DNA of 7,235 bases from Clostridia bacterium (GCA_016295665.1 JAEDKS010000124.1:1-7235); one strand, 5' to 3'. Positions 1-6,208 are shown, counted from the stretch's first letter. A program made the numbers and translations. The notes: a model not told the origin generated them from the letters alone.

Positions 1-479
1 CCGCCTGCGGCGCCCGCATCGGCTGCATGATCTCCCGCAACAAGGAGCTGATGGCGCAGGCCATGAAGTACGCCCAGTGCCGTCTGTCCGTGCCCACGCT
101 GGATCAGGTGGCCGCCGCCGCGCTGTACACGGTAGGCCCCGACTACTTCGCCGCCGTCCGCGAGGAGTATAAGCGCCGCCGCGACACAGTGGTGTCCAAG
201 CTCCACGAGATCCCCGGCGTGGTGTGCGAGTGCCCCCGCGGCGCCTTCTACATCATGGCCGCCCTGCCCGTGGACGATGCCGACACCTTCCAGAAGTGGC
301 TGCTGGAGGAGTTCGACGACAACGGCGACACCGTGATGTTCGCCCCCGGCGAGCCCTTCTACGCCACACCCGGCAAGGGGAAAAACGAGATCCGCATCGC
401 CTATGTGCTCAAGCAGGCGGATCTGGAGCGCGCCATGGATCTGCTGGCCAAGGGCATCGCCGCCTACAACGCCCGCTGA
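1..479 (+). CDS. PLP-dependent class I/II aminotransferase (aspartate aminotransferase-like), C-terminal part
   Basis: This is the 3' end of an aminotransferase gene; the start lies before the window and the first complete codon is at base 3. The visible 158 residues open with ACGARIGCMISRN. In fold-type I aminotransferases this stretch follows the lysine that binds pyridoxal phosphate and includes the arginine that contacts its phosphate, so the lysine itself should lie just outside the window. The small domain follows, with the family pattern PRGAFYIMAALP, then APGEPFY, then NEIRIAYVL. The arginine at codon 393-395 in that last motif matches the one that binds the substrate alpha-carboxylate. 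Known members transfer the amino group of aspartate or related amino acids to 2-oxoglutarate in the cytoplasm. The exact substrate cannot be read from this half, so no symbol is given. The gene ends with TGA at 477-479, directly before a terminator, and converges with the ATPase gene on the other strand. Confidence 0.88.
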   Translation, partial: ACGARIGCMISRNKELMAQAMKYAQCRLSVPTLDQVAAAALYTVGPDYFAAVREEYKRRRDTVVSKLHEIPGVVCECPRGAFYIMAALPVDDADTFQKWLLEEFDDNGDTVMFAPGEPFYATPGKGKNEIRIAYVLKQADLERAMDLLAKGIAAYNAR

Positions 480-488
480 ATACACACC

Positions 489-520
489 AAAAAGGAAGCC
501 CCGCAGGGCTTCCTTTTTTT
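489..520. terminator. Bidirectional Rho-independent terminator between convergent genes
   Basis: An 11-bp perfect stem is formed by 491-501 (AAAGGAAGCCC) and 506-516 (GGGCTTCCTTT) around the loop CGCA. On the plus strand it runs into a seven-T tract at 514-520, and it lies 12 bases after the aminotransferase stop. On the minus strand the A run at 489-493 becomes a T tract, so the same hairpin can end the ATPase transcript, whose stop codon is at 529-531. The A and T runs partly pair with each other, as is usual for two-way terminators. Confidence 0.93.
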
Positions 521-528
521 GCGCTTAT

Positions 529-3162
529 TTACTTCGCCGCTTTGCGCCTGGCGGCGCGGCGCTGGAAGAACTTCACCAGCTCCACGATGGGGATGACCAG
601 AATGGCCAGCGCCAGCGCGATACCGTACTCCGTCCAGCTTACCGGCGTGAAACCGAAGGCGTTGGCGATGACGGGCACCTCCAGCACCAGCGTGGTCAGC
701 ACCAGCGAGCCCAGCATGGCGCCCCACAGCACCTTGTTGTGGCCGGGCAGGGAGAACACGCTCTTGCGCTGGGAGCGCATGTTGAAGCTGTGGAAGATCT
801 CGCACATGCTCATGGTCAGGAAGGCCATGGTCATGCCGTCGGGCGAGACGCCGCGGGGGATTTCAAAGCGGCCGATCTCGATGCAGTGGCCCGCGATATA
901 GGATACCATGGTGATCAGCGCGATCAGCACGCCCTGATAGGCCAGGTCGATTCCCAGCCCGCCGGAGAACACGCCGTCCTCGGAGGAGCGGGGCGGGCGG
1001 TTCATGATGTCCGGCTCCGCGCGCTCCATGCCCAGCGCCAGCGCCGGGAAGCAGTCGGTGATCAGGTTGATGAACAGCAGGTGCACCGGGCTGAGCAGCG
1101 TGAAGCCCAGCAGCGTGGACAAAAACACGCCCAGCACCTCGCTCATGTTGGAGGCCAGCAGGAACTGAATGGTCTTGCGGATGTTGTCGTAGATGCGCCG
1201 GCCCTCGCCCACGGCGGAGACGATGGTGGCGAAGTTGTCGTCCGAGAGCACCATGTCGGCCACGTTTTTGGTCACGTCGGTGCCGGTGATGCCCATGCCC
1301 ACGCCGATGTCGGCGGCCTTGATCGAGGGCGCGTCGTTGACGCCGTCGCCGGTCATCGCGGTGACCGCGCCCCTCTGCCGCCAGGCGGAGACGATGCGCA
1401 CCTTGTGCTCGGGCTGCACGCGGGCGTAGACGCCGTAGCGCTCGATGTCGCGCGCCAGCTGCTCGTCGCTCAGCGCGTCCAGCTCCGCGCCGGTGATGGC
1501 CTGATCCGCCCGCTCGATGATGCCCAGCTGGCGGGCGATGGCCACGGCGGTGTCCCTGTGGTCGCCGGTGATCATGACCGGGCGGATGCCGGCGCGGCGG
1601 CACTCGTCGATGGCGTCCCTGACCTCCGGGCGAATCGGGTCGATCATGCCGGTCAGGCCGAGAAAGCACAGCTCCTTTTCCAGGTTTTCCGGGGTGACGT
1701 CCTCGGGCAGGGCGGGCCAGACGCGCTGGGCGGCCGCCAGCACGCGCAGCGCCCGGCTGGCCATGTCGTGGTTTTTGTCCAGGATCTCCCGGCGCTTCTC
1801 CTCGCTCAGGGGCACGATCCGGCCGTCCTCCAGGCAGTGGGTGCATCGGCGGAGCACCTCGTCGGGCGCACCCTTGGTGTACTGGATGAAATCGCCCTCG
1901 CGGCGGTGCAGCGTGGACATCATCTTGCGGCTTGAGTCAAACGGCGCCTCGGCCACGCGCGGCTCAATCGCCTCCCGCTCGTCCTTGCGGCAGCCGTTCT
2001 CCGCCCCGAAGTTGACCAGCGCAGCCTCGGTGGGCTCGCCCTGCGCGCCCGCAGCGGTGAGCGCCGCGTCGTTGCACAGGGACATGGCGGCGCAGAGGGA
2101 GGGCAGGTCGCCCGCGTATTCGACCACGGTCATCCTGTTCTGGGTCAGCGTGCCGGTCTTGTCGGAGCAGATGACCTGGGTGCAGCCCAGCGTCTCCACC
2201 GCCGTCAGGCGGCGGATGACCGCGTTTCGCTTGCTCATGTTGGTCACGCCGATGGAGAGCACCACCGTGACCACGGTGGCCAGGCCCTCGGGGATGGCCG
2301 CCACGGCCAGCGAGACCGCCACCATGAAGGTGTTCAGGACGCCCTGCAGCGAGAAGTCGCCCGCAAGGACCAGGTTGAATACGAAGATGAACACGCAGAT
2401 GCCCAGCACCAGCCAGGAGAGCGTCTTGCCCAGCGCGGACAGCTTCTTCTGAAGGGGGGTCTGCTCCTGCGAGGTTTCCGCCAGCACCCCGGCGATCTTG
2501 CCCATCTCGGTGTTCATGCCGGTGGCGGTGATGACGGCGCGGCCGCGCCCGTAGACCACGGTGGAGCCCATGTAGCACATGTCCCTGCGGTCGCCCAGCG
2601 AGGCTTCGCCCGAGAGGGCCTCGAGCGCCTTGTTGACCGGCACGCTTTCGCCGGTCAGGGCGGCCTCCTCGATCTTGAGCGACGCGCATTCCAGCAGCCG
2701 CCCGTCGGCGGGCACGGCGTCTCCGGCCTCCAGCAGCACGACGTCGCCGGGCACCAGCTGGCTGCTCTCCAGCACGACCGGCTCCCCGTCGCGCAGCGCC
2801 TTGCACTTGGCGGCGGTCATGGTCTGCAGGGCCTCGATGGCGTTCTCGGCCTTGCTCTCCTGAAGCACGCCCAGCAGGGCGTTCAGCAGCACCACGATCA
2901 GAATGATAAAGACCTCGGCGAAGCTCTCCTGCGCCAGGTAGTTGGTCAGCGCGGAGACCGCCGCCGCCGCCAGCAGGATCAAGAGCATCGGGTCCTTGAG
3001 CTGCTGGAGGAAGCGCTGCCAGAAGGTGGCCTTGGGCGCCTCCTTGAGCTTGTTGGGGCCCACCTGGGCCAGGCGCTGGTCCGCTTCGCGCTGGGTCAGG
3101 CCGGCGGAGGTGCTCTTCATTTCGTCGAGCGCGTCCTGAGGGGATTGACGGTAGATTTCCAT
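529..3162 (-). CDS. Type II P-type cation ATPase (SERCA/PMCA-like), probable Mn2+/Ca2+ exporter
   Basis: A complete 877-residue P-type ATPase that pumps divalent cations out across the cytoplasmic membrane at the cost of ATP. Numbered from the ATG at 3162, it has an N-terminal cation-ATPase domain, actuator motif TGES (170-173), PEGL in M4 (E292), phosphorylation motif DKTGT (D334), the nucleotide-domain KGAPD, and TGDGVND (604-610). It ends with the six-helix C-terminal membrane domain of type II pumps. Cation ligands known from SERCA are present: N672 and E675 in M5, and N699, T702 and D703 in M6. In M8 the position of SERCA Glu908 appears to be Ser (TMSMCE), as expected if one of the two Ca2+ sites is altered. 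The ATG at 3162 has AAAGGA five bases upstream; the in-frame ATG at 3168 is a possible alternative. An in-frame start at 3222 is rejected because it lies in the terminator stem. The upstream riboswitch favours Mn2+ as substrate or co-substrate, but the sequence alone does not prove it. Confidence 0.93.
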   Translation of the reverse strand: MEIYRQSPQDALDEMKSTSAGLTQREADQRLAQVGPNKLKEAPKATFWQRFLQQLKDPMLLILLAAAAVSALTNYLAQESFAEVFIILIVVLLNALLGVLQESKAENAIEALQTMTAAKCKALRDGEPVVLESSQLVPGDVVLLEAGDAVPADGRLLECASLKIEEAALTGESVPVNKALEALSGEASLGDRRDMCYMGSTVVYGRGRAVITATGMNTEMGKIAGVLAETSQEQTPLQKKLSALGKTLSWLVLGICVFIFVFNLVLAGDFSLQGVLNTFMVAVSLAVAAIPEGLATVVTVVLSIGVTNMSKRNAVIRRLTAVETLGCTQVICSDKTGTLTQNRMTVVEYAGDLPSLCAAMSLCNDAALTAAGAQGEPTEAALVNFGAENGCRKDEREAIEPRVAEAPFDSSRKMMSTLHRREGDFIQYTKGAPDEVLRRCTHCLEDGRIVPLSEEKRREILDKNHDMASRALRVLAAAQRVWPALPEDVTPENLEKELCFLGLTGMIDPIRPEVRDAIDECRRAGIRPVMITGDHRDTAVAIARQLGIIERADQAITGAELDALSDEQLARDIERYGVYARVQPEHKVRIVSAWRQRGAVTAMTGDGVNDAPSIKAADIGVGMGITGTDVTKNVADMVLSDDNFATIVSAVGEGRRIYDNIRKTIQFLLASNMSEVLGVFLSTLLGFTLLSPVHLLFINLITDCFPALALGMERAEPDIMNRPPRSSEDGVFSGGLGIDLAYQGVLIALITMVSYIAGHCIEIGRFEIPRGVSPDGMTMAFLTMSMCEIFHSFNMRSQRKSVFSLPGHNKVLWGAMLGSLVLTTLVLEVPVIANAFGFTPVSWTEYGIALALAILVIPIVELVKFFQRRAARRKAAK

Positions 3163-3193
3163 GTGCATCCTTTCCTTTCTTCCCATGGGTATG

Positions 3194-3230
3194 AAAAACT
3201 CATGCGTGAGCAGTGGGCTCACGCATGAGT
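3194..3230 (-). terminator. Rho-independent terminator in the ATPase leader (riboswitch expression platform)
   Basis: A perfect 13-bp inverted repeat (3230-3218, ACTCATGCGTGAG, with 3210-3198) encloses a 7-base loop. On the minus strand it is followed at once by a run of five T (3198-3194), partly shared with the stem end. It sits 31 bases before the ATPase start codon, in the 5' leader rather than after a gene, so it would abort transcription of the ATPase. Seven bases of its 5' arm (3229-3223) are also the 3' strand of aptamer helix P1, so forming the aptamer would prevent terminator formation. No T tract follows the hairpin on the plus strand, so it should act only towards the ATPase. Confidence 0.9.
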
Positions 3231-3317
3231 CTCATTCTTTGAAAACAGTCCGAGCGAGTCGCTGGATTGACGGAACTGCTTCACGCCGCCGGGCGGCGCG
3301 GAATTACTCCCTCATGC
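3223..3317 (-). ncRNA. yybP-ykoY-type (manganese) riboswitch aptamer
   Basis: Read on the minus strand, the leader shows the family's conserved elements in order. P1 5' strand GCATGAG (3317-3311) is followed by GGGAGTA (the L1 GGGGAGUAG element). An 8-bp P2 pairs 3300-3293 with 3289-3282. P3 pairs CAGT-CCG with CGGACTG (3278-3271 with 3252-3246, one bulged T). CGTCAAT (3272-3266) is the L3 element, capped by an AGCG/CGCT helix. A final GAGA runs into the P1 3' strand CTCATGC (3229-3223). Known members bind Mn2+ between the L1 and L3 loops and switch on Mn exporters, including P-type ATPases such as the one downstream here. P1 competes with the terminator at 3194-3230, so ligand binding should permit read-through (an ON switch). 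Identification is by eye against the remembered consensus; a covariance-model search would settle it. Confidence 0.85.
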
Positions 3318-3335
3318 AGGGGATTCATCTTCTAC

Positions 3336-3364
3336 ATGATACGATGGAGAAGCGGCGGATATAA
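3336..3364 (-). promoter_or_regulatory. Possible sigma-A promoter of the riboswitch-ATPase transcript
   Basis: On the minus strand TATCAT (3341-3336) matches the -10 consensus in four of six bases. A weak -35-like TTATAT (3364-3359) lies 17 bases upstream. Transcription would begin near 3329, about a dozen bases before the first strand of aptamer helix P1, which is a typical distance. The -35 match is poor, so the position is supported mainly by the need for a promoter just upstream of the aptamer. Confidence 0.4.
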
Positions 3365-3453
3365 GGCATGATCATTAAAAACAGGTTATATCGTGAGGGG
3401 CAGCGCGCCGCACGGTGAATTTTGTGTTTCTCCATCCAAATCACACATCGCCC

Positions 3454-3477
3454 TGCTATCATGAGGAGCATGGGAGG
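3454..3477 (+). promoter_or_regulatory. Possible extended -10 promoter and ribosome binding site of the HMA/DsbD_2 gene
   Basis: TGCTATCAT (3454-3462) reads as an extended -10 element (TGn plus TATCAT). No good -35 box is seen 16-18 bases upstream, where the sequence is near ATCCAA. Transcription would begin near 3469. GGGAGG (3472-3477), 8 bases before the ATG at 3486, is a strong Shine-Dalgarno site and fixes that start, but the leader would be very short. An imperfect dyad, CCCTGCT (3451-3457) with AGCATGGG (3467-3474), overlaps the -10 and could be an operator. Confidence 0.4.
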
Positions 3478-3485
3478 GATCAAAA

Positions 3486-5015
3486 ATGAGCATTGTCAAA
3501 AAGCGGCTGGCGATTGAAGGCATGTCGTGCGTTCACTGCCAGGAGAAAATCGAGCGAACCCTGAAGAACACGGCGGGCATTGAGAGCGCCGAGGTGCGCT
3601 GCGCCCAGGGGCGCGCGGACGTCGCCTACGATCCGGAGGTGATTACGCTGGAGCGGATCCGCGAGATCGTGGGGGAACTGGACTATCGGGTGCTTCCGGA
3701 GGGCGCGACCGGCTTCGGGCGGAGAATTGCCCTGCTGGCGGTCATCGCCCTGCTGTATATCCTCCTTCAGGAGCTGGGCGTTCTGAACCTTCTGGTGCCC
3801 AGCCAGCTGGCCGACACGGAGATGGGCTATGGGATGCTCTTCGTCATCGGCCTCATGACGTCGGTTCACTGCGTGGCCATGTGCGGGGGAATCAACCTGT
3901 CCCAGTGCATTCCCCGGGGGACGGACGGGCAGGCACGCCCCGGACGGAGCGCCCTGCGGCCCGCCCTCCTGTACAACCTGGGCCGCGTGCTCTCCTACAC
4001 CGCGATCGGCTTTCTGCTGGGCCTGGTCGGAAGGCTGATCGGGGGCGGCTCCGGGGCGGGCATCCCGGTGATGCTGCAGGGCGTGCTGAAGCTTGCGGCG
4101 GGCGCGCTGATGGTCGTCATGGGCGTCAACATGCTGGGCCTCTTTCCGCCGCTGCGCCGTCTGACCCTGCGCCTTCCGGGCCGGCTCGCGCTTCGCGTCG
4201 GCGAGCGGAGGAGCCGGGAAGGGCGGCCCCTGTTCGTCGGCCTGCTCAACGGCCTCATGCCCTGCGGGCCGCTCCAGTCGATGCAGATCGTGGCGCTGGC
4301 GTCGGCAAGCCCCTGGGCGGGCGCGCTTTCCATGCTGCTGTTCAGCCTGGGCACCGTGCCGCTGATGCTGGGACTGGGCTCGCTGGTGTCGGCATTAGGG
4401 CGTCGCTTTTCCCGCGGCGTCATGGCCGTCGGGGCGGTGCTGGTGGTGGTGCTGGGCCTGGCCATGCTCTCGCAGGGCGGGAGCCTGTCGGGCCTGCTGC
4501 TCCCGGACCGGCTGATGGCGATCGTCGTCGCGCTCTGCGTGCTCGGCGCGGTGGCCAGCCTGCCGTTTCCCGGGCGGCTGTATCGGTCGCTGGGCCTCCT
4601 GGCGGCGGTCGCGGTGCTGTGCGGCGGCTTTGTCCTGTGCGGACGGCTTGCGGACGGCGCAGAGCCGGGCGCCGCGGCCCAGACCGTGCAGCAGGACGGC
4701 GTGCAGGTGGTCAACAGTACCCTGTCCTCCGGCCGGTATCCGGACATCACCGTCCAGGCCGGCATTCCGGTTCGATGGGTGATCGACGCGCCCGCAGGCA
4801 CGATCAACGGCTGCAACTACAAGATGCTGGTGAGCGCATACGGCATCGAGCACGTCTTCACCGAGGGCGAAAACGTCATCGAGTTTACGTCCCAGGAGGC
4901 CGGGACGGTTCCGTACACCTGCTGGATGGGAATGATTCGCGGCAACATCTTCGTGACGGACGGAAGCGGATCCTCCTCCGGGCAGCCCTCCACGGAGGGG
5001 GCCTATGGCGCATAG
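3486..5015 (+). CDS. HMA domain - DsbD_2/SafE-type membrane domain - cupredoxin-like protein, ends at an in-frame TAG
   Basis: This 509-residue protein joins three domains. Residues 1-70 are a heavy-metal-associated domain with GMSCVHC (C15, C18), the Cu+ pair of chaperones and CopA. Residues about 78-390 are a polytopic membrane domain of the DsbD_2/SafE (UreH-like) type. It shows the signatures SVHCVAMCGG (C129, C133) and MPCGP (C260) and about eight hydrophobic segments. Residues about 406-492 are a cupredoxin-like domain, probably outside the membrane, with candidate ligands C443, M447, H456, C479, M481 and M483 (NGCNYKM, YTCWMGM). After a Ser/Gly-rich linker the frame meets TAG (5013-5015), but the same frame continues with a second cupredoxin-like domain to 5474. 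The gene may therefore be interrupted; read through, the product would have about 662 residues. Start ATG 3486 follows GGGAGG by 8 bases. A role in copper handling or thiol/electron transfer is inferred from the domains and from CopA nearby; the transported species is unknown. Confidence 0.88.
   Translation: MSIVKKRLAIEGMSCVHCQEKIERTLKNTAGIESAEVRCAQGRADVAYDPEVITLERIREIVGELDYRVLPEGATGFGRRIALLAVIALLYILLQELGVLNLLVPSQLADTEMGYGMLFVIGLMTSVHCVAMCGGINLSQCIPRGTDGQARPGRSALRPALLYNLGRVLSYTAIGFLLGLVGRLIGGGSGAGIPVMLQGVLKLAAGALMVVMGVNMLGLFPPLRRLTLRLPGRLALRVGERRSREGRPLFVGLLNGLMPCGPLQSMQIVALASASPWAGALSMLLFSLGTVPLMLGLGSLVSALGRRFSRGVMAVGAVLVVVLGLAMLSQGGSLSGLLLPDRLMAIVVALCVLGAVASLPFPGRLYRSLGLLAAVAVLCGGFVLCGRLADGAEPGAAAQTVQQDGVQVVNSTLSSGRYPDITVQAGIPVRWVIDAPAGTINGCNYKMLVSAYGIEHVFTEGENVIEFTSQEAGTVPYTCWMGMIRGNIFVTDGSGSSSGQPSTEGAYGA
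5013..5015 (+). other. In-frame amber codon within the linker of a multidomain gene
   Basis: TAG separates two stretches in one frame: ...TEGAYGA before it and SPDVPVPSGYRIP after it. No base need be inserted or deleted to join them, and both sides are low-complexity linker between two cupredoxin-like domains. A single C-to-T change of a CAG glutamine codon would explain it. A sequencing error, a real nonsense mutation, stop-codon read-through or a true short form are all possible. Confidence 0.75.
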
Positions 5016-5024
5016 AGCCCCGAC

Positions 5025-5474
5025 GTGCCGGTTCCCTCCGGCTACCGGATCCCCACGGACACCCTGGCTGTCGCGCAGATCGGTACGGACGAGGACGGAC
5101 AGCCGGAGCAGCAGGTCTCCATTGCCCTGACGGAGGAGGGCTTCTCTCCGGCGGTCGTGGTGGTGCAGGCGGGCACGCCGGTTCTCTGGGGGATCGACAA
5201 CGGGCTGGAGGATGCGGCAAGCGGCACGCTGATTCTGGTTCCGGCCTATGCCGCCCGGCTGGAGCTGGGCCCGGGGGAGAACTCGATCTATCTGTACCCC
5301 GACCAGAGCTTCGAGATCTCCACCGGCGATCACCGGTTCTACGCCTACGTGAAGGTGGTGGAGGACGTTGCCCGGCTGGACGAGGAGGCCATCCGGGAGG
5401 AGGCCGGCTCGTTCGAGACCCTGATCTACCCGGATGCCGTCTTTGTGAGCGCCGGGGCAAGCTGCTGCGGCTGA
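5025..5474 (+). CDS. Second cupredoxin-like domain, in frame after the amber codon (probable severed C-terminus of the preceding gene)
   Basis: The 149 codons from GTG 5025 continue the exact frame of the preceding gene. The core (VSIALTEEGFSPAVVVVQAGTPVLWGIDN, here shown only as its start VSIALTEEGFSP and end VLWGIDN, then YVKVVED) has the beta-strand pattern of a cupredoxin-like domain. Unlike the first domain it lacks the Cys, His and Met ligands at the usual places. It ends in GASCCG, a vicinal cysteine pair that might bind metal. GTG 5025 has no well-placed ribosome binding site; the nearest, GGAGGGG at 4994-5000, is 24 bases away. There is no signal peptide, so made alone the domain would stay in the cytoplasm, cut off from the membrane part. 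I therefore read it as the C-terminus of the upstream gene rather than an independent gene, though translational re-initiation just after TAG cannot be excluded. The DUF2318 gene starts 38 bases after its stop. Confidence 0.65.
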   Translation: MPVPSGYRIPTDTLAVAQIGTDEDGQPEQQVSIALTEEGFSPAVVVVQAGTPVLWGIDNGLEDAASGTLILVPAYAARLELGPGENSIYLYPDQSFEISTGDHRFYAYVKVVEDVARLDEEAIREEAGSFETLIYPDAVFVSAGASCCG

Positions 5475-5512
5475 CGCAGCCCGTCAGATGAGAAACGCAT
5501 GAGGGAGGAAAG

Positions 5513-6094
5513 ATGACCATGGCAGGCAAGGCAAAGGGAAAGAAGCGCGGAACGAACGGACACAATGGGAAGAAGGGGGCGCTGCTGGCGGCGGCTGCGG
5601 TCTGCCTCGCGGCAGTGGTGCTCCTGCTGATCGTGCTCCTGCCCGGGGCGGGCGGAAACCCGGCAACCGGCTCCGAGGAGGGGCAGACGGCCGGCTCGGG
5701 CGGCGCGCAGGCCGTATCGGCCGGGGAGAGCCTGCGGATACCGCTCGACGGCCTCTCGGAGACGGTCGCCTTCTATCCGGTGGAGGTCGACGGCACCCCA
5801 ATGGAGGTGCTGGCCGTCGTCGATTCGCGGGGAAGGATCCGCATGGCGTATAACACCTGCCAGATCTGCTACAGCTCCGGCCGCGGGTACTATGTGCAGG
5901 AGGGCAGCAAGCTGGTCTGCCAGAACTGCGGAAACCGGTTCACCGTGGACCAGATCGAGGTAGAGACCGGCGGCTGCAACCCGGTGCCCATCTTCCCGGA
6001 GGAGAGGACGCAGACCGACACGGAGATCCTCCTCTCGTATGAGCAGCTGAAGGAGGCCGCGCAGATCTTTGCCAATTGGAAGACATTTGGCTGA
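5513..6094 (+). CDS. Membrane-anchored DUF2318 domain protein with cysteine pairs
   Basis: A 193-residue protein. A lysine-rich cytoplasmic start (KAKGKKR) leads into one hydrophobic segment (about 22-44), then a Gly/Ser-rich linker, then a DUF2318 domain (about 75-190). The domain has the family's cysteine pattern: NTCQICY (C116, C119), CQNCGNRF (C136, C139) and GGCNP (C155). It should therefore sit outside the membrane on an N-terminal anchor. The function of DUF2318 is not established. Known members occur with iron and other metal transport genes and have been described as Fe-S-like or metal-binding; here the copper genes on both sides suggest metal binding or thiol redox exchange. GGAGG at 5504-5508 is 4 bases before ATG 5513 and 10 before ATG 5519, so either start is possible. 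With 38 bases after the preceding stop and no terminator between, it is likely co-transcribed with the HMA/DsbD_2 gene. No clear terminator follows it. Confidence 0.88.
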   Translation: MTMAGKAKGKKRGTNGHNGKKGALLAAAAVCLAAVVLLLIVLLPGAGGNPATGSEEGQTAGSGGAQAVSAGESLRIPLDGLSETVAFYPVEVDGTPMEVLAVVDSRGRIRMAYNTCQICYSSGRGYYVQEGSKLVCQNCGNRFTVDQIEVETGGCNPVPIFPEERTQTDTEILLSYEQLKEAAQIFANWKTFG

Positions 6095-6103
6095 GCGGGA
6101 GTA

Positions 6104-6132
6104 TTGACAAATTCCTATTAAACTGATATGAT
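6104..6132 (+). promoter_or_regulatory. Strong sigma-A promoter of copA
   Basis: TTGACA (6104-6109) is a perfect -35 box. After exactly 17 bases comes TATGAT (6127-6132), matching the -10 consensus in five of six. The spacer is AT-rich in an otherwise GC-rich region. Transcription should start near 6139, giving a leader of about 70 bases. A promoter this close to consensus usually needs a repressor; in Firmicutes copper genes CsoR or CopY are the common ones. I see neither a CopY-type TACAnnTGTA box nor a clear CsoR-type GC dyad across the promoter, so the regulator is unknown. Confidence 0.88.
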
Positions 6133-6150
6133 TATATCCGGCGCAACCAT

Positions 6151-6180
6151 GCGCGGCGCGCGCCAAAGAAAACGCCGCGC
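6151..6180 (+). other. GC-rich hairpin in the copA leader
   Basis: GCGCGGCG (6151-6158) and CGCCGCGC (6173-6180) form a perfect 8-bp stem around a 14-base loop. The alternative perfect palindrome GGCGCGCGCC (6155-6164) overlaps the left arm. No T run follows, so it is not a Rho-independent terminator. It lies between the predicted transcription start (about 6139) and the ribosome binding site GGAGGAA (6196-6202, 6 bases before the ATG), which it leaves free. It could stabilise the mRNA or be a DNA operator; nothing decides between these. Confidence 0.5.
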
Positions 6181-6208
6181 GCAAAGACAATGTCTGGAGG
6201 AACAATCC

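Noticed and set aside
403..1935. Long plus-strand open frame of 510 codons opposite the ATPase
   Set aside because: It is a shadow of the minus-strand P-type ATPase in GC-rich DNA: it runs through the terminator, has His/Asp/Gly-rich low-complexity protein and matches no family.
3163..3222. Upstream in-frame start (3222) for the ATPase
   Set aside because: That ATG lies inside the 13-bp terminator stem and adds residues (MSPLLTHEFF...) not expected in the family; the ATGs at 3162/3168 have a purine-rich ribosome binding site.
3161..3364. 67-codon plus-strand frame in the divergent region
   Set aside because: It is entirely explained by the riboswitch, terminator and ATPase start on the other strand, and its translation has no recognisable family.
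3368..3375. Perfect palindrome ATGATCAT near the ATPase promoter
   Set aside because: Eight bases is short enough to occur by chance and it does not extend to a Fur, MntR or CsoR consensus.
5005..5130. 41-codon frame starting at ATG 5005, 4 bases after GGAGGGG
   Set aside because: It is out of frame with both halves of the split gene and its translation is unlike any family; the GGAGGGG is part of the linker coding sequence.
3881..5491. 536-codon plus-strand frame overlapping the HMA/DsbD_2 gene
   Set aside because: Its Arg/Gly/Ala/Pro-rich translation is the usual +1 frame artefact of high GC; the other frame has clear domains and a ribosome binding site.
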